A stretch of DNA of 64,000 nt. Source: an uncultured Parabacteroides sp. GTDB lineage: Bacteria; Bacteroidota; Bacteroidia; Bacteroidales; Tannerellaceae. The stretch is from NCBI GenBank assembly GCA_949298575.1, contig CASFXH010000023.1, forward strand, positions 1 through 64,000, read 5' to 3'. A program made the translations under genes and the position numbers. The notes under the pieces were generated by a model, which did not search any database, was not told the origin of the DNA, and was given only the letters and a program-made list of their open reading frames with translations. Positions 42,753 to 50,974 of this stretch are shown one piece after another; position 1 is the first letter of the stretch; every line of letters begins with the position of its first letter.

Positions 42753-44498
42753 TTATAGACCCTGCAAAAAAAGGACTAATTCCTTATAGGAGTTCAAAAT
42801 TTTTCCCAGCCGTTCCCGTCGTATCCGGTAAATCCGCTTATCTAACGCGGCTTTTGTATACTTTTCATTGCTGTACATATCGCCAGAGTTATCATCCTTG
42901 GGGTTCGGAAATAGAAGTAGCATTTTCTCCGTGTCCGTAAAACCTAAACGAATCAAGCAACAAACCAGCAGGTCGTCCTTCTGGAGATTCGCGCATTTTT
43001 GCAAATAGCTCCAACAATTCGGGTGATAACATTGTACGCATGACTGAATCATTAGAATCTCCCTATCAGTTAATGCCCGAGGCTTCAAATTTAGTTCTTC
43101 TAGCAATTGAGCGGTTTTGAGAGGAAGTTCCAATAGCTGATCCTCCATTTCTTCTCCATAAGCCTCCAGATCTCTTTGCATCTCATTTTCCTTCGCCTTA
43201 TACTTCGTTTTCCATTGTTTGGTCTCTTTCTTGCTCGTGCCTAATGACTCTTTTAGGTTTTTATTCTCATGCAGAACATCTCTTAGTGTTTCTTCTCGTT
43301 GTTGATCCCGGATTTCCAGCTTTTCCTTTTCTTGTTCTTTTCGAATATTCCAAATCCAAAGAACATAGGATAGAATACTTAAAAATAAAAGTACAATTAC
43401 GCCCCTTTCTGTTTTATTCTTCTCTTTTTCTTGGATTCTTTTTCCAAGTTCAAATTGCTCTTTTGCTTGCTGAATTTCCGAACTGGATCCCATCTCTTTT
43501 ATTTCCCTTAAGCAAGCTTTGTATTTCTCATTAAAATGAATTGCTTCTTTCGCTTCTCCCTTTTGTAAGAACAAATAGTAAAGCGCATGATAAGCAGAAC
43601 GTTTAGTGTAAATATTCTCAGATTTTATCGCTTGACTCAAATAGTTATAAGCGCTATCTGTTTCGTTCAGTTTTCGATAAATATCTCCAATAGCCAAATC
43701 CGTGCTAAGGTCATGAGGTATATTATATTCATTTTCAAACGCAACCGCTTTCTTTAGCAAGTCCAAAGCGGTATCCAAACTATCTTGATCCGTATAATAA
43801 GCGGCCAATTCTTGTGTTCCCAGCAAAAGAAGATCAATGTCGCCAATGGCTTTCGATATCGCTATCGAATGTTTATAGCTCGTGTTGCAATCCTTCCAAT
43901 TCTTATCCAAGCCATAAATTCTTCCCAAATATGCATGGGCATAAGCGATATTTACGCTGTCATTGGCTTTTATTGCGATCTTCAGACCTTCTTCATAAGC
44001 CGTTAATGCTTGACGATCTGATCCTTGGCGTGCGTAGAGCGTCCCCATTTGCGTAAGGATCCGGAACGCCAGATCGGAATCGTCCGTTTCCTTTACATAA
44101 TCGTATGCCGTCAAATAAGCCGTTGTCGCTTCTTCCAATTTTCCCAGGTCGTTATTAACCCTACCTTTATAATAATAGGCCAACGCCTTTTGGTGGTTGT
44201 CGCCATGCTTATCGTAGTAGGCGGCGACGCGGTTGATCAGCGTGTCGGAGGTGTGGAAAAGCTTGTCTCTCGCCTGCGTCCAGAGCAAGGCTCTCCAATT
44301 CCACTCCCTTTCCGGGAGCGTCTCCGGCCGCTCAATGGTTTCCAACAGGGCCAGCGCGCTATCCGGCCGTTCGTTAACGATAGTTTCCACTTCCTGAAAC
44401 AACACCTCATGCGGCCCCCACTTGCCGCAGGCCGTGAGGAGGCAGGCGGCGAGGAGGATCGCGAAGGGGTAAAGAAGAATGTTTTTCTTATTCTCCAT
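42753..44498 (-). CDS. Membrane-anchored TPR regulator (cluster B)
   Basis: This 581-residue protein has a lipoprotein signal (LLTACG, Cys24), then VNERPDSALALLETI as in the cluster A regulators. Six or more TPRs follow (for example LAYYYKGRVNNDLGKLEEAT). One membrane helix (about 365-385) and a long coiled coil lead to a C-terminal domain with an HTH-like region (LTDREILMIQSCVQ; KAALDKRIYRIRRERLGKIL). The C-terminal domain differs from that of the cluster A regulators. It stands upstream of the peptide operon and is its likely controller. Confidence 0.75.
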   Translation of the reverse strand: MENKKNILLYPFAILLAACLLTACGKWGPHEVLFQEVETIVNERPDSALALLETIERPETLPEREWNWRALLWTQARDKLFHTSDTLINRVAAYYDKHGDNHQKALAYYYKGRVNNDLGKLEEATTAYLTAYDYVKETDDSDLAFRILTQMGTLYARQGSDRQALTAYEEGLKIAIKANDSVNIAYAHAYLGRIYGLDKNWKDCNTSYKHSIAISKAIGDIDLLLLGTQELAAYYTDQDSLDTALDLLKKAVAFENEYNIPHDLSTDLAIGDIYRKLNETDSAYNYLSQAIKSENIYTKRSAYHALYYLFLQKGEAKEAIHFNEKYKACLREIKEMGSSSEIQQAKEQFELGKRIQEKEKNKTERGVIVLLFLSILSYVLWIWNIRKEQEKEKLEIRDQQREETLRDVLHENKNLKESLGTSKKETKQWKTKYKAKENEMQRDLEAYGEEMEDQLLELPLKTAQLLEELNLKPRALTDREILMIQSCVQCYHPNCWSYLQKCANLQKDDLLVCCLIRLGFTDTEKMLLLFPNPKDDNSGDMYSNEKYTKAALDKRIYRIRRERLGKILNSYKELVLFLQGL

Positions 44499-44579
44499 GT
44501 GCTCTTTCTTTCGGCGGTCAAAATTATAAAGAATTGGAATAAATCGGACAAAAGCTTCGCCTTTAACGATTCTCTTTTC

Positions 44580-44880
44580 CCGCGTTCAAGAAACTCCCCC
44601 GTAGCGCGCAGGAAAACGGTAGCCTTTTGTTCCAGCGCTTCCAAGTCGATATTCCCGGCTTCGCGCTTCACCTCGAATAATCGTCTTTACGCTCCCATAG
44701 TTCTCAATCTACAACATATAGCTGTACTTGTAGATGAAGCGGAACCAGAACGTGAAGAAATTATCCTCTAGCGTATAACGAATGTTCTTGGTGGAACTCT
44801 TCTCGAACAAAGGCCGTTTCTTCGCGATGACCTCGTATTCATTTTATACAACGGTTCCTTCTTATCCTTGGTTTCATCAA
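44580..44880 (-). pseudogene. Remnant of an AAA ATPase (DUF234 type)
   Basis: The minus strand reads KKRPLFEKSSTKNIRYTLED, then NFFTFWFRFIYKYSYML, an in-frame TAG, and IENYGSVKTII. It next jumps frame to EVKREAGNIDLEALEQKATV and FLRATGEF. These are the C-terminal parts of the AAA/DUF234 ATPases common in Bacteroidales. The ATPase core is missing, an apparent CAG has become TAG, and a middle piece is deleted. The remnant lies beside the regulator start. The following 44.9-45.3 kb holds no gene I can support, only degenerate repeats. Confidence 0.65.
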
Positions 44881-45141
44881 GAACTCGAACACGTCAACGA
44901 AACGTTCCGCCCGTCACGACCGTGAATTGAGCGCTATTTTTCGCCATCTCACGAATCCTTCGCAAGGAAGCGATCTCTTCTACCCTGCCAATCTCATGCC
45001 TTTTCCGTTTTTTGCCATTCCCGAAACAACCGTTTCCGAAATAGCCGTTTCACAACCGCGAATAAACACGTTTCTTCGGGAAAGCTGGCATAAGAAATGG
45101 TCGTGTCAGCGAATCATCAACCTACCATGGCTATTAGGGCT

Positions 45142-45212
45142 TTATTTTCCTCGCGAGGGAATTTTATTTTCCATGTGAGGGAATTTTCTTTCCCCCGCAT
45201 GGGAATTTCAGC
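45142..45212. repeat. Three imperfect palindromic units
   Basis: The units TTTTCCTCGCGAGGGAATTT, TTTTCCATGTGAGGGAATTT and TTTCCCCCGCATGGGAATTT follow one another about every 25 bp. Each has T/C-rich and G/A-rich arms around a changing centre. They resemble a short, degraded array. Confidence 0.4.
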
Positions 45213-45220
45213 GGCTTATT

Positions 45221-45242
45221 ATCAAAAAAAGAGCCTGGCAAA
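45221..45242. repeat. Left copy of a 22-bp direct repeat flanking an island
   Basis: The sequence ATCAAAAAAAGAGCCTGGCA plus two further A is identical to 47486-47507, where it is half of the nqr terminator. The two copies bracket the metallopeptidase and KilA-N genes. Confidence 0.7.
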
Positions 45243-45326
45243 TTCCAATTATGTTTAGGGGTATCGGTAAATAATCGCGGCGGATGAATTTCTTAATTTC
45301 ATCGGGGATGCCTTTCATCTTCATTA

Positions 45327-46595
45327 TTATAATTTAGGCGTAAGTTTCCAAAATTCGGTTTCTTCTATACTACCGTTGACTTCAACACTACTTGCGTACG
45401 GCAAGACAACAGTTTTCCAGTCTTCGGTAATAAGGATTGTTCCGTTTCCTTTTGTTTCTAAAATACCCCATTCATCAACAATGCGTGCATTTTTATAGAC
45501 GGTGCCGATATTCTCGAGAGGAATGACAGCATTTGGATTAAAACTTATCTGTATATTCTTCAATGGTAATGTCTTTATGTCTTGGGTGAATAATGCTGTT
45601 AATTCTTTTTTCTTTATTGCTCGTACAGAATCACGCTGGTTTTCAAAGGCCAGAATATTATCATAGTCATAGTATGCCTTCCTTTGTTGTATATGGTTTT
45701 CTTTGTCTGCAGGAAGAACTATGTTATAAGCCTTCTGGAGTAATATTCCTAAATCAGAATTTCCATCCACTTGCTTGCGCCATTCATTCGTGCTTTTATC
45801 AAGAAGATACCCCAAGATGGGACCAGAAAGGTAGGCGTAACATCTGACAAGCTCGTCTTTCTTCATATAAGATTCAGCTTCCTTGTTGAGTTTATCAAGA
45901 TATATGGCATCCGATGAAATGGATAGCTTCATTCCTGTATATTGAGGCAGTCCTTCATGAACTTCAAAAGCCGTTTCATCCGAGTAATACTTACTAAATT
46001 CTTCCTGTCTTTGCCTTCTGAATGTAAGGCCGTCACGAATCGCGATTTCTCGTGATAATGGATTTGTCGCTTTGCAGGCGGATAGTAATGCTTTCCATTC
46101 CAGTTTGAGAAGTATTCTGGCATCTTTGGTCTCCATGTGGACATTATTGTAAGGTGTTGGAACATGGCCGAGTGAATCTTGCCAGTAATGGAACATTTCA
46201 TGGCAGAACAAAATATTTCTATCTGTGGTATCAGTGGGTATTGGAAGCATCATTGTCACCCACTTTTGTCCAAACGCATTCATAGTTGAATTGGCAATAT
46301 TCTTATCATCAGGATATTTGCCAATAAAACACTTTCCGCAAATTTGAAGTTGACATTGCGGATCCTGCTGGTTACTCCATACATTACGGTTTTTATCTAT
46401 ACATAAAATGGGGGCATACAAATTGATTCTCCATAGTTTCCCATTATCTTTATCGCATATAGCTTTGATTTGGTTAAACATTTCAGAGAACGAGGCACAA
46501 GAAGCGCTCTCTTCGCTATGATTCATATCTTGAGCTATCGACATATGAGAAACAGTCAATATAAATAATAAAAACAAAAATATTTTTCGGTTCAT
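45327..46595 (-). CDS. Exported HExxH metallopeptidase-like protein
   Basis: This 422-residue protein has a signal peptide (MNRKIFLFLLFILTVSHMSI, cut near AQD). The zinc motif HEMFH (His132, Glu133, His136) is followed by a downstream EVHEGLPQY with Glu214 as a likely third ligand, as in gluzincins. The C-terminal region is strand-rich. No close family is recognised. It lies 19 nt after KilA-N in the same direction and within the direct-repeat-bounded island. A secreted or periplasmic protease is the best guess. Confidence 0.6.
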   Translation of the reverse strand: MNRKIFLFLLFILTVSHMSIAQDMNHSEESASCASFSEMFNQIKAICDKDNGKLWRINLYAPILCIDKNRNVWSNQQDPQCQLQICGKCFIGKYPDDKNIANSTMNAFGQKWVTMMLPIPTDTTDRNILFCHEMFHYWQDSLGHVPTPYNNVHMETKDARILLKLEWKALLSACKATNPLSREIAIRDGLTFRRQRQEEFSKYYSDETAFEVHEGLPQYTGMKLSISSDAIYLDKLNKEAESYMKKDELVRCYAYLSGPILGYLLDKSTNEWRKQVDGNSDLGILLQKAYNIVLPADKENHIQQRKAYYDYDNILAFENQRDSVRAIKKKELTALFTQDIKTLPLKNIQISFNPNAVIPLENIGTVYKNARIVDEWGILETKGNGTILITEDWKTVVLPYASSVEVNGSIEETEFWKLTPKL

Positions 46596-46614
46596 ATTTT
46601 CCTTAATTAAAAAC

Positions 46615-47427
46615 TTATTTCAACAACTTCCTGTCACCATTGATATCGCTTTCCAGCACACTCATTTGATGAATGGCTATTTGGTTCAATTTAATAAGTC
46701 GCTCACCTTGTGATATGCCCTGTTCTATAAATACAGCATTTAGGTTTTCCATATTCGACAGACAGATTAACTCGTTGATAGTGGCATAATCCCGAATATT
46801 CCCTTTCAAATCGGGATTGGCTTCTCGCCATTGTTTTGCTGTCATGCCAAACATCGCCACATTCAGCACATCGGCTTCATTGGCATAAATGACGCTCGCC
46901 TGTTTTGGCGTTACTTCTACCGGAATAAGATTCTGTTTGATTGCATCGGTGTGTATGCGATAATTGATTTTCGACAGCTCCCGTTTGGCAGACCACCCCA
47001 ACAGGTGTTGTTCTTCAGCCTTAAGCCGCTGAAATTCCTTGACTATGTAGATTTTGAATTCGGGGCTTATCCACATAGCAAACTCAAAGGCTATATCCTT
47101 GTGAGCGTATGTGCCTCCGTATCGTCCGGCTTTCGCCTGCACACTTATCGCATTTGTGCGAGCCACAAACTCCTTGACGCTTATTTTGAAGCTGTTTAGT
47201 CCGGATTGATTTCTAATTGCGGCGAATTCGCCATAATTAAAATCGGGATTATATACCTTTTCCCAAATACCGATATATTCAAGGGTATTACGATTACGCA
47301 GCCAGTCGGTTATGAAGAAATCTCCGTCTTTGGCACGCAACATATCGGTCAGACAGATATAATCTTCTCCATCTACCTTTATAACATTGACTTCGGTATT
47401 TTGAACTGTTATCTTTGCCATACGCAT
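46615..47427 (-). CDS. KilA-N domain protein
   Basis: This 270-residue protein has a KilA-N DNA-binding domain in residues 1-120 (DYICLTDMLRAKDGDFFITD, AGRYGGTYAHKDIAFEFAMW). A C-terminal part follows with VTPKQASVIYANEADVLNVA. KilA-N proteins are typical of phages and mobile islands. It may start at the first or third codon. It shares the island with the metallopeptidase. Confidence 0.85.
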   Translation of the reverse strand: MRMAKITVQNTEVNVIKVDGEDYICLTDMLRAKDGDFFITDWLRNRNTLEYIGIWEKVYNPDFNYGEFAAIRNQSGLNSFKISVKEFVARTNAISVQAKAGRYGGTYAHKDIAFEFAMWISPEFKIYIVKEFQRLKAEEQHLLGWSAKRELSKINYRIHTDAIKQNLIPVEVTPKQASVIYANEADVLNVAMFGMTAKQWREANPDLKGNIRDYATINELICLSNMENLNAVFIEQGISQGERLIKLNQIAIHQMSVLESDINGDRKLLK

Positions 47428-47485
47428 TTGAGTCTTTATTTCGTTTACAAAGTTACTGTTCTATTGTCAGATTCCTTTCCTTCAG

Positions 47486-47524
47486 ATCAAAAAAAGAGCC
47501 TGGCAAACCAACTTGCCAAGCCCT
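47486..47524 (-). terminator. Terminator of the nqr operon, overlapping the right 22-bp repeat
   Basis: On the minus strand GGGCTTGGCAAG...TTTGCCAGGCTC forms a stem with one mismatch and is followed by TTTTTTT. It lies 35 nt after the nqrF stop. The T-tract side (47486-47507) is the right copy of the 22-bp direct repeat. Confidence 0.75.
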
Positions 47525-47558
47525 TTCCTCTTGATTCGCGTTTATTCTGAACGATCGA

Positions 47559-48845
47559 TTAACCGCCAAAGTTATCGTAGTGCAACATCTCCATCGGGAC
47601 ACCCAGGTCGTCCAGCATCTTCTCGACCGCCTTCGACATCGGGCCCGGACCGCACATGTAGTATTCGATGTCTTCCGGAGCCTCGTGATCCTTCAGGTAA
47701 GTATTGTAGATTACCTGATGGACGAATCCCGGCGTATACTTCACGCCCGCCGCGTCGGCCGCCGGATCCGGACGGTCGAGCGCCAAGTGGAACGAGAAGT
47801 TCGGGAACTCCTTCTCCAACTCCAAGAAGTCATTCAAGTAGAAGACCTCGTTGAGGGCGCGAGCGCCGTAGAAGTAAGACATCTTCCGATCGGTCGTGTG
47901 GAGCGTCTTCGTCATGTGCATGATTTGCGCACGCAACGGCGCCATACCCGCGCCACCGCCGACCCACATCATCTCACGCTTCGAGTCGAAGATCGGGTGG
48001 AAGTCGCCATAAGGACCACTCATGAGCACCTTGTCGCCCGGTTTCAACGTGAAGATATAAGAAGAAGCGATACCCGGCATCACATCCATGAAACCAACTT
48101 GGGGTTTCGGCTTGAACGGCGGCGTCGCGATACGGACCGTCAACATGAAGCGGTCGCCCTCGGCCGGATAGTTCGCCATGGAGTACGCACGGATCGTCGG
48201 CTCGTCGTTGTGGCACTTGAGGCCGAAGAGGCCGAACTTCTCCCATGCCGGGAGATATTGCTCGCCGATCATGCTCTTGTCGATATCCTTATCATAATCC
48301 ATTGAATAGGTAGGGATCTTGATTTGCGCGTAAGAACCCGGGATGAAGTCCATGTGCGCGCCCTTAGGCAACTGTACGATAAACTCCTTGATGAATGTCG
48401 CGACATTCTTGTTGGAGATCACCTCGCACTCGTACTCCTTGACGCCCAAGACCGATTCCGGCACCTTTACCTGCATGTCCTCTTTCACCTTCGTTTGGCA
48501 AGCCAAGCGCCAATGCTCCTTCTGTTGCTTGCGAGAGAAGAAGACCTTCTCGGTCGGCAGGATCTCGCCACCGCCTTCCATCACTTGAGCCCGGCACTGG
48601 CCGCACTTGCCACCACCACCACAGGCCGACGACAAGAAAATGCCACCCGCTTGCAAAGAGCCTAACAACGTGCCCCCAATCGGCACATCGATCTCTTTTT
48701 CACCATTTACCGTCAGCTTGACATTTCCCGACGGCACCAATTTCGCTTTGGCGTACAGCAACGCGCCCACCAGGATCATCGTCACGATCAAGAAGACGAC
48801 AGCACCCGCGATGATTGTCAGTCCGCCAGACATTAATAAAGTCAT
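47559..48845 (-). CDS. nqrF: Na+-translocating NADH:quinone reductase subunit F
   Basis: This is the electron-entry subunit: it oxidises NADH through FAD and a [2Fe-2S] centre. The 428-residue protein has one N-terminal membrane helix (residues 9-33) and a ferredoxin-type cluster site SSACGGGGKCGQC with a later Cys in ACQTK. RAYSMANYPAEGD binds FAD and GGGAGMAPLRAQI binds NADH. It is the last gene of nqrABCDEF. Confidence 0.96.
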   Translation of the reverse strand: MTLLMSGGLTIIAGAVVFLIVTMILVGALLYAKAKLVPSGNVKLTVNGEKEIDVPIGGTLLGSLQAGGIFLSSACGGGGKCGQCRAQVMEGGGEILPTEKVFFSRKQQKEHWRLACQTKVKEDMQVKVPESVLGVKEYECEVISNKNVATFIKEFIVQLPKGAHMDFIPGSYAQIKIPTYSMDYDKDIDKSMIGEQYLPAWEKFGLFGLKCHNDEPTIRAYSMANYPAEGDRFMLTVRIATPPFKPKPQVGFMDVMPGIASSYIFTLKPGDKVLMSGPYGDFHPIFDSKREMMWVGGGAGMAPLRAQIMHMTKTLHTTDRKMSYFYGARALNEVFYLNDFLELEKEFPNFSFHLALDRPDPAADAAGVKYTPGFVHQVIYNTYLKDHEAPEDIEYYMCGPGPMSKAVEKMLDDLGVPMEMLHYDNFGG

Positions 48846-48874
48846 ATTCTTAATAATCTTTTAATGCGTTAAAC

Positions 48875-49492
48875 TTAAATCTTCATACCCGAGAAGCACA
48901 TGAATGCCATACCCATCAAGCCCGTGATGATGAAAGAGATACCCAGACCTTTCAACGGCTTTGGAATATCCGAGTAAGCCAGTTTCTCGCGGATAGCGGC
49001 CATACCGACGATCGCCAGCATCCAGCCGATACCCGATCCCAAGCCGTAAATCGTCGCGACACCCACATTGGGGAATGCCTTTTGTTGCATGAACAACGAA
49101 CCACCCAAGATCGCGCAGTTCACGGCGATCAACGGCAAGAAGATACCCAACGACGCGTACAACGACGGAGAGAACTTCTCGACAACCATCTCGACCAACT
49201 GCGTGAAAGCGGCGATAATGGCGATAAACAAGATGAACGCGAGGAAGCTCAGGTTGACGTCCGCGTACTCAGGGCCTAACCAAGTCAACGCGCCTTCTTT
49301 CAGCACGTAGTTCTCGAGCATATAGTTAATGGGCAGCGTGCAGACCAAGATAAACGTTACGGCGACACCTAAGCCCATCGCGGTCTTCACGTTCTTGGAA
49401 ACGGCCAAGAACGAACACATACCCAAATAATAGGCGAAAATCATATTGTCCACGAAGATCGAGCGGACAAATGTACTTAATGCTAGTTCCAT
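48875..49492 (-). CDS. nqrE: Na+-NQR subunit E
   Basis: This 205-residue integral membrane protein has six helices. Cys26 (YYLGMCSFLAVSK) and Cys126 (IAVNCAILGG) correspond to ligands of the intramembrane iron centre shared with NqrD. It pairs with NqrD and has the expected length and gene order. Confidence 0.95.
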   Translation of the reverse strand: MELALSTFVRSIFVDNMIFAYYLGMCSFLAVSKNVKTAMGLGVAVTFILVCTLPINYMLENYVLKEGALTWLGPEYADVNLSFLAFILFIAIIAAFTQLVEMVVEKFSPSLYASLGIFLPLIAVNCAILGGSLFMQQKAFPNVGVATIYGLGSGIGWMLAIVGMAAIREKLAYSDIPKPLKGLGISFIITGLMGMAFMCFSGMKI

Positions 49493-49515
49493 TCTTTTCG
49501 ATTTTTAATGGTTAA

Positions 49516-50145
49516 TTAGTTTTCCTGAAGCTCCTTATTGCGAGAACGATGGATCCACACGATCACGGCGATGACAAACAAGGCCATCGGCGGCAGGATA
49601 ACCAGACCGTTATTGACATAACCCAAGTCATAGAACGCCTGCGGGATCACCTGTACGCCAAACAGCGTACCGGAACCAAACAACTCGCGGAAGAAACCCA
49701 CAATAATAAGAATGATCGCGTAGCCCAAGCCATTGCCGATACCATCCAGGAACGACTCCCACGGCCCGTTACCCAAAGCGAACGCCTCCAAGCGTCCCAT
49801 CAGGATACAGTTCGTGATAATCAAACCGACAAAGACGGACAACTGCTTGTTCACGTCATAAGCGTACGCTTTCAAGACCTCGCTAGCGATCGTCACCAAA
49901 GCGGCACATACGACCAACTGCACGATGATACGGATCCGGTTCGGAATCGTATTGCGCAAAAGCGAAATGATCACGTTCGCGAAAGCGACGACAGCCGTCA
50001 CGGAGAGGCCCATCACCAACGCCGGTTCCAATTTGGAAGTGACACCCAAAGCGGAACAAATACCCAGCATCTGCACGACCACCGGGTTGTTGATGCTCAA
50101 CGGGCCGACTAATACTTCTTTATTTTTCTTAGATAACAATCCCAT
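49516..50145 (-). CDS. nqrD: Na+-NQR subunit D
   Basis: This 209-residue integral membrane partner of NqrE has Cys30 (MLGICSALGVTSK) and Cys113 (ITNCILMGRLE) as iron-site ligands. It starts 7 nt after nqrC. Confidence 0.95.
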   Translation of the reverse strand: MGLLSKKNKEVLVGPLSINNPVVVQMLGICSALGVTSKLEPALVMGLSVTAVVAFANVIISLLRNTIPNRIRIIVQLVVCAALVTIASEVLKAYAYDVNKQLSVFVGLIITNCILMGRLEAFALGNGPWESFLDGIGNGLGYAIILIIVGFFRELFGSGTLFGVQVIPQAFYDLGYVNNGLVILPPMALFVIAVIVWIHRSRNKELQEN

Positions 50146-50152
50146 TTTCTTC

Positions 50153-50965
50153 TTACTGATTTGAGGTTAAAAATTTCTCATAACTCTTCAAGCTGTCATG
50201 AAGCATATTGTTGACACCTTGGCTGGTGATCGTACCACCCGAAATGCCATCCACATAATCCTGACCTTCGGCTGTCTTACCCGGTTTCACGATCGCGATC
50301 GACTTAAAGGCACCATCGATAAAGATCTTCTTGCCTTGAAAGCGATGGCTAAACGCGGGCGTAGCGATCTCGGAGCCCAAACCTGGCGTCTCGCCTTGGT
50401 GGCTGAAGTCCGCGCCATAAACCGTATTCTTATCGTCGTTGACGGAAATGTAGCCCCACAGCGGACCCCACAAACCCGTACCATTCAACGCCAAGATGTA
50501 TTTGGTTTGTCCGTCGATTGTCGCGACAAAGACAGGGAAACCTTCTTTTTCACCAGAGAAAGCCTCGGTCGCGTCACCAACTTTCTCTCCATTCTCGTTA
50601 ATCAAGAACGCGTCCTTGATCAACTCGTCATATTTCGCTTTCGCCTCATTCGCTGTTACGGTCACGTTGATCGAACGAAGGATCTGCTGACGCTTGTCGT
50701 TATCCTCGTTCTCCTTTTGCTGGGGTCTCAGCGCTTGCGAAGTCGCGGCCAAGCCCACGGCGACCAAAATAACCATCACGGCCGAATAGATAATCGTATA
50801 TACGTTGCTGTTCCGGTCGATACCCTTCTTCGCGGGAGCGGCGTTCTCGTCCTTGATCTCCTCAAACTCAGAAGCCGGAGCCTGACATACCGGGCATTTT
50901 TCCGGAGCCTTATCACCTTCGTGGACATAGCCACATACTTTGCATCTAAATTTCTTTGTAGCCAT
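50153..50965 (-). CDS. nqrC: Na+-NQR subunit C with an N-terminal rubredoxin-like domain
   Basis: In this 270-residue protein, residues 55-270 are a normal NqrC: one membrane helix (about 57-77) and the SGGTIT motif with Thr245, the site for covalent FMN. The N-terminal 40 residues are an extra rubredoxin/rubrerythrin-tail domain, CKVCGYVHEGDKAPEKCPVC, with all four iron ligands (Cys8, 11, 24, 27). The domain would lie in the cytoplasm before the membrane helix. The fusion is unusual for NqrC and may add an iron electron-transfer or sensing site. Confidence 0.93.
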   Translation of the reverse strand: MATKKFRCKVCGYVHEGDKAPEKCPVCQAPASEFEEIKDENAAPAKKGIDRNSNVYTIIYSAVMVILVAVGLAATSQALRPQQKENEDNDKRQQILRSINVTVTANEAKAKYDELIKDAFLINENGEKVGDATEAFSGEKEGFPVFVATIDGQTKYILALNGTGLWGPLWGYISVNDDKNTVYGADFSHQGETPGLGSEIATPAFSHRFQGKKIFIDGAFKSIAIVKPGKTAEGQDYVDGISGGTITSQGVNNMLHDSLKSYEKFLTSNQ

Positions 50966-50974
50966 ATTCCTCTC

